Shown: one piece after another, positions 23,277 through 31,294 of the stretch
How positions within the stretch are numbered: the stretch's first letter is position 1
Layout: every line of letters starts with the position of its first letter
DNA from: Streptomyces sp. GESEQ-35
GTDB lineage: Bacteria > Actinomycetota > Actinomycetes > Streptomycetales > Streptomycetaceae
DNA length: 64,000 nucleotides
Direction of reading: 5' to 3'
Assembly: GCF_017948485.1 (NCBI RefSeq)
Contig: NZ_JAFFSX010000035.1
Location: 62,001 to 126,000, forward strand
Notes under the pieces: model-generated
Seen by the model: only the letters and a program-made list of their open reading frames with translations
Databases searched by the model: none
Told to the model about the DNA's origin: nothing
Position numbers and translations under genes: made by a program

Positions 23277-24644
23277 GTGATGATGTCCGCGAAGCAACGG
23301 GCGCCGTTCGGGCGGCTCGCGGTGCTGGGTCTCCAGCACGTTCTGGTGATGTACACGGGTTGTGTCACGGTGCCGCTCGTCTTCGGCGCGGCCGCCGGGC
23401 TCGATGCCTCGACCATCGCTCTGCTCATCAACGCGGACCTGCTGGTCGCGGGCGTCGTCACGATGATCCAGGGCGCGGGCGTCGGGCGGGTGCTCGGCGT
23501 CCGCATGCCCGTGATGGCCGGCGCGGCCTTCACCGCCGTGACGCCGATGATCCTGATCGCCGGTGAGTACGGGCTCCAGGCCGTATACGGTTCGATGCTC
23601 GCCGCCGGGATCTTCGGCCTGCTCGTCGCCTGGCCGTTCGCCAAGGCAGCGCGCTTCTTCCCGCCGCTGGTGAGCGGTGTGGTGATCACCGTGGTCGGCC
23701 TGGCGCTCATCGGTGTCGGCGTCAACCTTGTCGTCGGGAGCGACCCCGAGGCGGCGGACTACGCGGCGCCGTCGCGCCTTGCCCTCGCCGCCCTCGTCGT
23801 CATCGTGATCCTGCTGGTGGCGAGGTTCGGCCGGGGCTTTCTGGCTCAGACCGGGGTCCTCCTCGGGCTGCTGGCCGGTACCGCGGTCGCGGTACCGCTG
23901 GGAATGGTGGACCTGTCCGCCGCTCGTGGCGCCAACTGGATCGGGGTGAGCGCTCCGTTCCACTTCGGCGCGCCCGAGTTCCCGCCTGTCGCGGTCATCT
24001 CCATGTGTGTCGTGATGCTGGTCCTGTTCGCCGAGTCGACCGCGGACCTGATCGCGGTCGCCGAACTCACCGGCAAGGAGCTGACGACCGCGGACATGGC
24101 GCGCGGGCTGGCCGCCGACGGACTGTCCGGGGTGCTCGGCGGAGTGATGAACGCCTTCATCGACACCGTCTTCGCCCAGAACGTGGGCCTGGTGTCGATG
24201 ACCCGGGTGCGCAGCCGCCATGTGGCCACCGTCGCGGGCGCCATCCTGGTTGTCCTGGGCCTGGTTCCCAAGCTGGGGGCGGTGGTGGCCGGGCTGCCCG
24301 GACCGGTTGTGGGCGCGGCGGGACTGGTCATGTTCGCCACGGTCGCCGCCGTCGGCATCAGCACATTGCGGAAGGTCGAGTTCGAGGGAACGCACAACCT
24401 GCTGATCGTCGCCGTGTCGATCGGCGTGGGCATGGCGCCCGACGTGGCACCGGACCTCTACTCCCGTTTCCCGGACGGTGTGCGCATCGTGCTGGGCTCA
24501 CCGGTGACGAGCGCGACCCTGATCGCGTTCGGGCTGAACCTGGCCTTCAACCGGACCCGCCCGGCACGCACGGCGGACGACGAGGCAGAGGCAGAGAAGC
24601 AGACCCGGCCGACGTCCACCACCCCGGCGGAATACGTCCCATAG
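23277..24644 (+). CDS. NCS2-family nucleobase (xanthine/uracil-type) permease
   Basis: The 455-residue protein of about 14 membrane segments belongs to the nucleobase-cation symporter-2 family. GLQHVLVMYTGCVTVPLVFG is the segment 1 motif with the conserved QH. LFAESTADLIAVAELTGKEL carries the substrate-contact Glu, and FAQNVGLVSMTRVRSRHV is the Q-N-x-G-x3-T-x3-SR signature, as in bacterial xanthine and urate permeases. The start is one of three codons GTG-ATG-ATG at 23277-23285. It follows the 2-oxoglutarate oxygenase gene by 10 bases and ends in a hairpin, so the two form an operon that imports and then oxidises a base. The exact base is not evident. Confidence 0.93.
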   Translation: MMMSAKQRAPFGRLAVLGLQHVLVMYTGCVTVPLVFGAAAGLDASTIALLINADLLVAGVVTMIQGAGVGRVLGVRMPVMAGAAFTAVTPMILIAGEYGLQAVYGSMLAAGIFGLLVAWPFAKAARFFPPLVSGVVITVVGLALIGVGVNLVVGSDPEAADYAAPSRLALAALVVIVILLVARFGRGFLAQTGVLLGLLAGTAVAVPLGMVDLSAARGANWIGVSAPFHFGAPEFPPVAVISMCVVMLVLFAESTADLIAVAELTGKELTTADMARGLAADGLSGVLGGVMNAFIDTVFAQNVGLVSMTRVRSRHVATVAGAILVVLGLVPKLGAVVAGLPGPVVGAAGLVMFATVAAVGISTLRKVEFEGTHNLLIVAVSIGVGMAPDVAPDLYSRFPDGVRIVLGSPVTSATLIAFGLNLAFNRTRPARTADDEAEAEKQTRPTSTTPAEYVP

Positions 24645-24656
24645 CGCGGGTGCCAG

Positions 24657-24681
24657 GGCGACCGCGCACCTCGCGGTCGCC
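24657..24681 (+). terminator. Hairpin terminator after the nucleobase permease
   Basis: A perfect 10-bp stem GGCGACCGCG / CGCGGTCGCC with loop CACCT lies 13 bases after the permease stop. It separates the oxygenase-permease operon from the convergent XRE-cupin regulator gene. Confidence 0.72.
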
Positions 24682-24776
24682 GAGCCGAGCGCACGCCGGC
24701 GGCGCGGGACGCCACCCGGGTGGACGAGGCTGTCGCCCGGGCCCAGGCGTTCGAGACGCAGGATCGGACGCAGCTT

Positions 24777-25367
24777 CTAGCGAGGGGCGTTCTGTACGGT
24801 GAGGATGTGCACCCCGGAAGGGTCCTGATCCTCCAGAACCCGCCAGCGGTGCGGGGTTCCCCCCGGGTAGAGCAGGCTGTCACCGGCATGGAGGCGGTGC
24901 AGTTCGCGGCCGCCGGGGCCCAGTAGGTCGACCTCGATCGCGCCGTGCACCACATAGAGGAACTCATCGCCCGGGTGGTCGTAGTACTCCTCGAAGCCGG
25001 TGGGTCCTCCCGTGTACTCGACCGGATGGACGGCGAACTGCGGTGCCCCGAGCATCCGGGCCGAGCCGCCGCTGTTGGCCACGGGGGTGCCGGACCCCTC
25101 CCGTACGACATGGATGTCGGCGGGGGACGTTGCCGCGTGCGCCAGCAGGGCCTGCTGGGTGGTGCCGAGTGCCTGGGCGATCCGGTGCAGCGAGGGCATG
25201 CTCGGGCGGGTCAGCCCGCGCTCCAGCTGGCTGAGGAAGGGGTGCGAAAGGCCCGCGCTGCCCGCGAGTTGGACAAGGGTGAGGCCGCGCTTCTTGCGCA
25301 GCCGACGGATCGCGTCGCCGAGCTGCTGGTCCGGATCGGCGGGGGTTTCGGTGGGGCGGTCTGCCAT
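24777..25367 (-). CDS. XRE-family regulator with C-terminal cupin sensor
   Basis: The 196-residue regulator joins an N-terminal XRE helix-turn-helix (residues 17-70, IRRLRKKRGLTLVQLAGSAGLSHPFLSQLERGLTRPS) to a C-terminal cupin (about residues 105-195, with YYDHPGDEFLYVVHGAIEVDLLG and GDSLLYPGGTPHRWRV). Such proteins are usually repressors of catabolic genes that sense a pathway metabolite in the cupin barrel. It lies between the oxygenase-permease pair and the divergent flavin reductase gene. The intergenic region carries a 21-bp palindrome that recurs before the ABC transporter, which makes this protein the natural ligand of both sites. That assignment is inference from position. Confidence 0.93.
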   Translation of the reverse strand: MADRPTETPADPDQQLGDAIRRLRKKRGLTLVQLAGSAGLSHPFLSQLERGLTRPSMPSLHRIAQALGTTQQALLAHAATSPADIHVVREGSGTPVANSGGSARMLGAPQFAVHPVEYTGGPTGFEEYYDHPGDEFLYVVHGAIEVDLLGPGGRELHRLHAGDSLLYPGGTPHRWRVLEDQDPSGVHILTVQNAPR

Positions 25368-25434
25368 GGCGGAAATCCTAAGCGGTCACTTCGGAGAGGG
25401 ATTTACTCCCGCGAAACACAAGTCTCCTACGCTC

Positions 25435-25455
25435 AATGTTGATGTGACGAACATT
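25435..25455. promoter_or_regulatory. Operator-like palindrome, copy 1 (AATGTTGATG-N2-ACGAACATT family)
   Basis: The 21-bp imperfect palindrome has outer arms AATGTT / AACATT and lies between the divergent XRE-cupin gene and the flavin reductase gene, ending 17 bases before the latter's ATG. It matches a second site at 28104-28124 in 18 of 21 positions. It is AT-rich against the local background and is well placed to block both divergent promoters. Confidence 0.72.
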
Positions 25456-25472
25456 CTAGGCGAGGAGCCCGA

Positions 25473-25976
25473 ATGACCGCGACCACTGCCGATCGACCCG
25501 CCACGGCCGGGTTTCTCGATGCCATGGCCGCCCTCGCGGGCGGCGTCTGCGTGGTGACCGCCGCCGCAGCCGATGGCACACCTGCGGGATTCACCAGCAC
25601 CGCCGTGATGAGCCTCAGTCGCACGCCGCAGCTGCTGGCGATCGGCGTCCAGCGCGGCAGCCGCACCCTGCCGCTGCTCCAGGACGGCGGCAGACTCGCC
25701 CTCAACATCCTTGCCGCGGACGGCGAATCCGTCTCGCGGCGGTTCGCCGATCCGGCCGCCGACCGGTTCGCCGGGCTGGAGTGGACGGCAGGAGAGGGAG
25801 GTGTGCCGCTGCTGCTGGCGCAGAGCACGCACGCCGTTCTGTGCCGCGTACGGGAAGAGGTGGCGGCCGGGGACCACCTGCTGCTGATCGCCGGCATTGA
25901 CGAGATCGTCCCCGGCCGGGGCGGGACCGGCGCGCTCGTCCACCACGCCCGCCGCTACCACGGCATCGGCGCATGA
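25473..25976 (+). CDS. Flavin reductase-domain protein (FMN-binding split barrel)
   Basis: The 167-residue protein matches the flavin reductase-like domain: FLDAMAALAGGVCVVTAAAADGTPAGFTSTAVMSLS near the start, then PQLLAIGVQRGSRTLPLLQDGGRLALNILAADG, the flavin-binding centre of the family (compare HpaC, RutF). It should use NAD(P)H to make reduced FMN or FAD for a partner oxygenase. It opens the 12-gene cluster, directly behind operator copy 1, with AGGAG before its ATG. The next gene overlaps it by 4 bases (ATGA). No flavin-dependent monooxygenase gene is in the cluster, so the partner may be elsewhere or the domain may act differently. Confidence 0.9.
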   Translation: MTATTADRPATAGFLDAMAALAGGVCVVTAAAADGTPAGFTSTAVMSLSRTPQLLAIGVQRGSRTLPLLQDGGRLALNILAADGESVSRRFADPAADRFAGLEWTAGEGGVPLLLAQSTHAVLCRVREEVAAGDHLLLIAGIDEIVPGRGGTGALVHHARRYHGIGA

Positions 25977-26860
25977 GCGAGCACGACTGGTTCTCCGTAC
26001 AGGAGACCGGACCCGGGACCTTCCTCCTCGCCGAGCCCGGGCACGTCAACAGCTATCTCGTCGTGGGCGACGACCTCGCCCTGCTGTACGACACCGGGAT
26101 GGGCATAGGGGACATCGGTCGCGAAGTGCGTGCGCTGACCTCGCTGCCGCTGCTCGTCGTCAACTCCCACCACCACTACGACCACCGGGGCGGCAACGCC
26201 TCACTGGTGGGCGAGGCCAAGGACTTCGCCGTCCACGAGGTGGGCGCAGACCTGCACGACGAGCCCGCACCGCGCGAGTGGCTCGAGACGTACGAGCACA
26301 TCACCCAGGACATGCGACAGCGCTACATCGAGCTGAGCGCACTCTCCGCCGAAGGCTTCTTCCTCACCGACTCACGGATCGAGGTGCGGCCCGTCCCCGA
26401 ACTGACCCAGTGGCGTATCGAAGCGGTGCGACCGACCCGGCTGCTCAGGGAAGGAGAGCAGCTCGACCTGGGCGGGCGGAGGCTGCACGTCCTGCACACC
26501 CCCGGCCACTCGCCCGACGGCATCTGCCTCTGGGAGCCGGAGAGCGGCCAGCTCCTCGCCGGCGACACCCTGATCAGCGGCACCTTCTTCGCCCATGTGC
26601 CGGGCGCCGATGTACCCGCTTTCGCCGCATCGACTCGGCGACTGGCCGAACTGCCGGTCAGAACAGCCCTGTTGGGGCACAACCTCCGCCACCGTGAGGG
26701 CCATTACTTCGTGGGACGGGTCGCCGAAGCCTTCGACCAGGTGGCGCGCGGACGGACCCGCCCGGTCCGCCGCCAGGACATGTTCGGCGCGCCCGCGATG
26801 TGGCACGCCTTCGACGGCTTCGCGGTACTCACCGCACCGGAGAACGGGGACGCACGATGA
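25973..26860 (+). CDS. Metallo-beta-lactamase-fold hydrolase
   Basis: The 295-residue protein has the dinuclear metal motif HxHxDH at 66-71 (SHHHYDHRGG), a further ligand His in VLHTPGHSPDGICLWEPESG, the bridging Asp in LLAGDTL, and a late LLGHN. It is a soluble MBL-fold hydrolase, closer to the glyoxalase-II/lactonase type than to secreted beta-lactamases, with no signal peptide. Substrate specificity is not evident. It overlaps the flavin reductase stop and the amidohydrolase start by 4 bases each (ATGA), so the three genes are translationally coupled. In this cluster it probably opens a ring or ester intermediate, which is inference. Confidence 0.9.
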   Translation: MSEHDWFSVQETGPGTFLLAEPGHVNSYLVVGDDLALLYDTGMGIGDIGREVRALTSLPLLVVNSHHHYDHRGGNASLVGEAKDFAVHEVGADLHDEPAPREWLETYEHITQDMRQRYIELSALSAEGFFLTDSRIEVRPVPELTQWRIEAVRPTRLLREGEQLDLGGRRLHVLHTPGHSPDGICLWEPESGQLLAGDTLISGTFFAHVPGADVPAFAASTRRLAELPVRTALLGHNLRHREGHYFVGRVAEAFDQVARGRTRPVRRQDMFGAPAMWHAFDGFAVLTAPENGDAR

Positions 26861-28059
26861 CGGCGACGGCACTGCTGCTGCGCGGGGCGCGGCTGCCCGA
26901 AGGGCAGGTCCGGGACGTACTGATCGAGGACGGGCGAGTGTCGGCCGTCGCGCGGACCGGTCAACTCCCCTCCGTATGCGGGGAGATGGACCTCTCCGGC
27001 TTCATGCTGCTGCCCGCCCCCGCCGAACCCCACGCCCACCTCGACAAGGCCCTCACCTGGGACCTGGCCGGTGCACCGCCCTGCGACCTGCCGGGGGCGG
27101 TCGCCGCCTGGCAAGGCTATGCCGAGCAGGTGACGGAGGAGGACGTACTGATCAGGGCCCGCCGTGCCCTGGACGAGCTGGTCGCCAATGGTGCGACCGC
27201 CGTCCGCACCCACGCCGACGTCCTGCCCGGCCCCGATCCGCTCCGGGGGCTGCGGGCGCTGTTGCGACTGCGCGAGGAACTGAGCGAGCGGGTCGCGCTT
27301 CAGATCGCCGTACTGCACATCGAGGCGTCCGACGACATCCTCGACGAGGCACTGGAGTCGGGGGCCGACCTGCTCGGCGGCTGCCCGCACCTCTCCGACG
27401 ACCCGAAGGCCGCTGTCGCCCGCACCCTGGCCATCGCCGAGCGGCACGGCGTCGGCGTCGATCTGCATGCGGACGAGCATCTCCGTCCGGACCCGAAGGA
27501 TCTGCTGCTGCTCGCCCAGGCGGTACGGGAGCGGGGCTTCGCCCACGGCGCGACCGCCGGCCACTGCGTGGGCCTTGGCGGCCTGGACCCGGCCGAGGCC
27601 GCCCGGATCGCCAAGGAGGCGGCGGCATCCGGGATCGGGGTCGTCGCACTGCCGCTCACCAACCTCTACCTCCAGGGCCGCGACGCCCCTGCCCGCACCC
27701 CACGCGGTCTGACCGCCGTACGCGCCCTCCTGGACGCGGGCGTGCCCCTGGCCGGGGGCGGCGACAACATCCGCGACCCCTTCAACCCGGTGGGCAGGGC
27801 CGACCCCCTGGAGACCGCCGGACTCCTCGTCGCGGCAGGTCACTTGACGCTGCCCGAGGCCGTCCACGCGGTGACCACCGGCGCCCGCACGGTCCTCGGG
27901 CTGCCCGCCGCAGGGCCGTACGAGGGTGCGATCGCCGACCTCCTCGCCGTGCGGGCCGACTCGCTCTCCGGGGCTGTCGGGGCCTCGTACCCGGACCGGA
28001 TCGTCTTCAAGGGCGGGCGAGCGGTGAGCCGTACCACGGTGATCCGCGAAGCGCTCTGA
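26857..28059 (+). CDS. Amidohydrolase-superfamily deaminase (cytosine-deaminase-like)
   Basis: The 400-residue TIM-barrel metal hydrolase resembles the CodA/AtzC branch. Metal ligands HxH are at H59/H61 (PHAHLDKALTWDL, including the group's typical Lys), then HADEH near 204, H236 in AGHCVGLGG, and the catalytic Asp D303 in GGDNIRDPFNPVG, all in family order. Members deaminate cytosine, isocytosine, creatinine or N-alkyl triazines. The ATG at 26857 overlaps the MBL stop (ATGA); a longer in-frame start at 26800 would run deep into that gene. After it comes a 101-base gap with operator copy 2, so the first three genes form a sub-operon. Confidence 0.9.
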   Translation: MTATALLLRGARLPEGQVRDVLIEDGRVSAVARTGQLPSVCGEMDLSGFMLLPAPAEPHAHLDKALTWDLAGAPPCDLPGAVAAWQGYAEQVTEEDVLIRARRALDELVANGATAVRTHADVLPGPDPLRGLRALLRLREELSERVALQIAVLHIEASDDILDEALESGADLLGGCPHLSDDPKAAVARTLAIAERHGVGVDLHADEHLRPDPKDLLLLAQAVRERGFAHGATAGHCVGLGGLDPAEAARIAKEAAASGIGVVALPLTNLYLQGRDAPARTPRGLTAVRALLDAGVPLAGGGDNIRDPFNPVGRADPLETAGLLVAAGHLTLPEAVHAVTTGARTVLGLPAAGPYEGAIADLLAVRADSLSGAVGASYPDRIVFKGGRAVSRTTVIREAL

Positions 28060-28103
28060 CTGGTCCAGGGCGTAAACGCCCGGGACATCCCCCCGAAACA
28101 ACA

Positions 28104-28124
28104 AATGTTGATGCTACGAACATC
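28104..28124. promoter_or_regulatory. Operator-like palindrome, copy 2
   Basis: This 21-bp site matches copy 1 (25435-25455) except for two central bases and the last base. It lies 36 bases before the GTG start of the ABC ATPase gene, in the only substantial gap in the first 2.7 kb of the cluster. It therefore probably marks a second promoter, serving the importer and downstream genes, under the same XRE-cupin regulator. Confidence 0.72.
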
Positions 28125-28160
28125 GGTGAACGCATCAAAGTCCTGAAGGAAGGAGTCGAC

Positions 28161-28907
28161 GTGGCGACAGCAGTGCAGACGGCGCTGAGCTTCGTAGCCG
28201 TCGACAAGCGTTTCGACAGCGGGACCACCGCACTCTCGGGTGTGGATCTCCGCGTCGGGGCCGGGGAGTTCGTGGCGGTCGTGGGCCCCTCCGGATGCGG
28301 CAAGTCCACCCTGCTGCGGCTCGCCTCCGGTCTCGATGCTCCCAGTGCGGGCGAGATCAGCACCCCGGGCGGGGACATCGGTTACGTCTTCCAGGACGCC
28401 ACCCTGCTGCCCTGGCGCAGCGTCCTCGCCAATGTGGCGCTACCGGCCGAACTGGCCGGCCGTCCCAAGGCCGAACGGCACGAGCGCGCCATGGACGCCA
28501 TCCGTCTCGTCGGCCTCGACGGCTTCGAGGAGCAGTTGCCGGGACAGCTCTCGGGCGGGATGCGGATGCGGGTCTCGCTGGCCCGTGCGCTGATGATGAG
28601 CCCCGCGCTCTTCCTCTTCGACGAACCCTTCGGCGCTCTGGACGAGATGACCCGGCTTCGTATGCAGGAGGAGCTCCAGCGGATCTTCGCCGAGACGGGA
28701 TTCGCGGGTCTCTTCATCACCCACTCGGTGACCGAGGCGGTCTTCCTGGCCAACCGGGTCGTGGTGATGTCGGCCCGGCCCGGACGCATCACCGCCGAGT
28801 TCGATGTCCCGTTCGCCCATCCAAGGCCCGCATCGCTGCGCTACGAACCGGAGTTCGCCGCGATCGCGGGCGCGGTCTCCGCAGCCCTGCGAGGAGACGC
28901 CCAGTGA
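28161..28907 (+). CDS. ABC importer ATPase, nitrate/sulfonate/thiamine-precursor type
   Basis: The 248-residue ATPase has Walker A GPSGCGKST near residue 37, Q-loop VFQDATLLPW, signature LSGGMRMRVSLARAL, Walker B LFLFDEPFGALDE and the H-loop THSVTEAVFLANRVVVM, followed by SARPGRI, which is characteristic of the SsuB/TauB/NrtD/ThiZ group. With the next two genes it makes a complete importer. The GTG at 28161 has AAGGAG upstream and follows operator copy 2; the much longer upstream open frame is antisense-type noise over the amidohydrolase gene. The stop overlaps the permease start (GTGA). Confidence 0.93.
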   Translation: MATAVQTALSFVAVDKRFDSGTTALSGVDLRVGAGEFVAVVGPSGCGKSTLLRLASGLDAPSAGEISTPGGDIGYVFQDATLLPWRSVLANVALPAELAGRPKAERHERAMDAIRLVGLDGFEEQLPGQLSGGMRMRVSLARALMMSPALFLFDEPFGALDEMTRLRMQEELQRIFAETGFAGLFITHSVTEAVFLANRVVVMSARPGRITAEFDVPFAHPRPASLRYEPEFAAIAGAVSAALRGDAQ

Positions 28908-29920
28908 CCACGAACACCCCGGCTGCCACGGCCGCCGACGCGCCGACTGCCCACGCGACCACTGCCGCCCCGGACGCGGTCGGCCCGAGCGGCGAACCGT
29001 CTGCCGCTTCCGAACCGGCCCTCACCGGTTCGAACGCTGTCGCTCCGGACCACGAGGGGAAGACCCCCGTGCACCAGTCCGATGCTGCCGCCGGCCTCAC
29101 GGTCGAGGCTTTCCCTGCCGCCGAGGCGTCCGTCCGCACACGCCGCAGCCCCGTCGCACTGCTCGCTCCCGTCGGCTCGCTCGCCGTCGCCATCGGCCTC
29201 TGGTACGCAGCGAGTTATCTGCTTCTCGCCCCCGCTCGGCGCTTCCTCGTACCGCCCCCGCACCAGGTCCTCCAGGTCGCCGTCCTCGACTGGACCCACC
29301 TTCAGCCCATGCTCCAGGCCCTCGCCCTCACCGCGCAGGTCGCTCTCGCCGGGCTCGCCATCGCCGCCGCCCTCGGCATCACCGGGGCCGTCGTGATGAG
29401 CCGCGCCCGCTGGCTGGAGCGGTCCCTCTATCCGTACGCCGTCATCCTGCAGACCGTCCCGATCCTCGCCATCGTCCCTCTCATCGGCCTCTGGTTCGGC
29501 TTCGGCTTCACCAGCCGGGTCGTCGTCTGCGTCCTCATCGCCCTCTTCCCGCTGATCGCCAACACCCTCTTCGGACTACAGTCCGTGGACCGCGCACACC
29601 ACGACCTCTTCACCCTCCAGAAGGCCGGCCGCTGGGCCCGCCTGCGCAAGCTGGAACTGCCCGCGGCACTCCCCGCCATCTTCACCGGGCTGCGTACCTC
29701 CTCCGGGCTCTCCGTCATCGGCGCGATCGTCGGCGACATGTTCTTCAAACAGGGCGCGCCCGGCATCGGCACACTCCTCGACGTCTACCGTTCACGCCTC
29801 CAGTCCGAGGACCTCTTCGCCGCGATCATCCTCGCCTCCCTCTTCGGGGTCGCCGTCTTCGCGCTCTTCACGCTCCTGTCCCGCCTCGCCGTCGGTTCCT
29901 GGCACGCGTCCGGCCGCTGA
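28904..29920 (+). CDS. ABC importer permease (NMT1/SsuC-type)
   Basis: The 338-residue protein begins with an unusual hydrophilic, Ala/Thr/Pro-rich segment of about 80 residues that most SsuC-type permeases lack. The membrane domain starts near residue 85 (ALLAPVGSLAVAIGLWYAASYLLL). The EAA-like loop reads KAGRWARLRKLELPAALPAIFTGLRTS and contacts the ATPase. LQTVPILAIVPLIGLWFGFG is the family's segment 3-4 motif. Partners are the ATPase before it (GTGA overlap) and the lipoprotein after the intergenic repeat. Starting at GTG 28904 keeps the extension; no convincing later start exists just before the membrane domain. Confidence 0.92.
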   Translation: MTTNTPAATAADAPTAHATTAAPDAVGPSGEPSAASEPALTGSNAVAPDHEGKTPVHQSDAAAGLTVEAFPAAEASVRTRRSPVALLAPVGSLAVAIGLWYAASYLLLAPARRFLVPPPHQVLQVAVLDWTHLQPMLQALALTAQVALAGLAIAAALGITGAVVMSRARWLERSLYPYAVILQTVPILAIVPLIGLWFGFGFTSRVVVCVLIALFPLIANTLFGLQSVDRAHHDLFTLQKAGRWARLRKLELPAALPAIFTGLRTSSGLSVIGAIVGDMFFKQGAPGIGTLLDVYRSRLQSEDLFAAIILASLFGVAVFALFTLLSRLAVGSWHASGR

Positions 29921-29967
29921 GCGCTCCGCCGGCTGTGCCGCGATATGCCGTCGACCGTCTGCGGCAC

Positions 29968-30035
29968 CGTCGTGGCTGGTCGCGCCCACGCGGCGGAGCC
30001 GCAAATCGATACAGCCCCGCGCCCCTTCGGGGCGC
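29968..30035. repeat. Dispersed Streptomyces-type intergenic repeat with hairpin
   Basis: The segment reads CGTGGCTGGTCGCGC, then CACGCGGCGGAGCCGC, a short variable part, and GCGCCCC-TTC-GGGGCGC (30019-30035, a 7-bp stem). From memory, sequences of this form recur between genes in many Streptomyces genomes. It sits between the permease and the binding-protein genes, where it could lower downstream readthrough or shield transcript ends. Confidence 0.6.
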
Positions 30036-30124
30036 TTCCCAACCGCAGGAGATTTCACCCGACCTGCTCAGCCGGCCCCACCCCCTCTCCGCTTCCCCGT
30101 CACAGCCCCTTCCGGGAGACAGTC

Positions 30125-31294
30125 ATGCCAATTGCCGCCAGAAGAAGCCTTGTTGCGGGACTGAGCGCCTCGCTCCTTCTCGCCGCCACCGGCTGCGGCG
30201 CCGGCGCCACCACCGCCGCCGGTTCGTCCGCCGACCTCAAGCCCGCCCCCGCTGCCCAGCGCCTCGACAAGGTCTGCCCCGCCACCGTCGTCGTCCAGGC
30301 CGACTGGGAGCCCGAGGCCGAACACGGTCCGATCTACAACCTCGTCGGCCCCGGCTACACCGTCGACACCGACAAGAAGCGGGTCACCGGCCCGCTCGTC
30401 ATCGGCGGCAAGGACACCGGCGTCAAGATCCAGGTACGGGCGGGAGGTTCGGCCGTCGGGTTCCAGAGCCCGGCCTCGCAGATGTACATCGACCAGTCCA
30501 TCACCCTCGGGATGGTCACCACCGACAGCGCCATCCAGGCGGCCGGCAAGCAACCCGTCACCGCGGTCGCCGCGCTGATGAAGAAGAGCCCTCAGGTCCT
30601 GATGTGGGACCCCAAGACCCACCCGGACTGGCAGACCGTCGCCGATATCGGCAAGAGCGGCGCCAAGGTCGTCTACCGCGACGGCGAGATCTTCGCCCCG
30701 ATGCTGGTGTCGAAGGGGCTCATCAAGAAGAGCCAGCTGGACGGGAGTTACGACAGCGCGCCGTCCCGCTTCGTCGCCGACCCCTCCATCGCCCAGCAGG
30801 GTTTCGCGACCGCGGAACCGTACCTCTACGAGCACGAGATCACCGCCTGGAACAAGCCGGTCAAGTTCCAGTTGCTGGCCGATGTCGGCTACACCGTCTA
30901 CCCGCAGGCACTCTCCGTCCGCACCGGCGCTCTGACGAAGCTCAGCCCCTGTCTGAAGAAGCTGGTCCCCGTCATCCAGCAGTCGGCCGCCGACTTCGCC
31001 GCCGCACCGGACACAGCGATCACGCTCATCGACGACATCGTCAAGCAGTACGGCACGAGCTGGGTCTACTCCAAGGGCACCGGCCAGTACGCCGCCAAGG
31101 AGATGGTCAAGCTCGGCATCCTCGGCAACGAGGCCGACGGTTCGATCGCGAGCTTCGACGAGAAGCGGGTCGCCGACTCCCTGAAGACCTTCGGGCCGAT
31201 CCTCGCCGAGGGCGGCGTCAAGATCCCGGCCGGGCTGAGCGCCGACGACCTGGCGACCAACGAATTCATCGACACCGAGATCGGAATGAAGTGA
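30125..31294 (+). CDS. ABC importer substrate-binding lipoprotein
   Basis: The 389-residue protein has a lipobox ATGC with the lipid Cys at position 24 and belongs to the NMT1/SsuA-like periplasmic-binding type II group: VVVQADWEPEAEHGPIYNLVG near residue 60 is the first ligand-lobe motif, and FVADPSIAQQGFATAEPYLYEHE a later one. It is larger than most SsuA proteins, and KIQVRAGG around residue 100 may be an insert. It should capture the pathway substrate outside the membrane and pass it to the permease. The ATG at 30125 has GGGAGA upstream. Its stop overlaps the next start by one base (TGATG). Confidence 0.9.
   Translation: MPIAARRSLVAGLSASLLLAATGCGAGATTAAGSSADLKPAPAAQRLDKVCPATVVVQADWEPEAEHGPIYNLVGPGYTVDTDKKRVTGPLVIGGKDTGVKIQVRAGGSAVGFQSPASQMYIDQSITLGMVTTDSAIQAAGKQPVTAVAALMKKSPQVLMWDPKTHPDWQTVADIGKSGAKVVYRDGEIFAPMLVSKGLIKKSQLDGSYDSAPSRFVADPSIAQQGFATAEPYLYEHEITAWNKPVKFQLLADVGYTVYPQALSVRTGALTKLSPCLKKLVPVIQQSAADFAAAPDTAITLIDDIVKQYGTSWVYSKGTGQYAAKEMVKLGILGNEADGSIASFDEKRVADSLKTFGPILAEGGVKIPAGLSADDLATNEFIDTEIGMK

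Noticed and set aside
28804..31293. A long upstream extension of the FAD-linked oxidase frame.
   Set aside because: It covers the permease and binding-protein genes in the wrong frame. The ATG at 31294 fits the TGATG coupling and the family's usual N-terminus.
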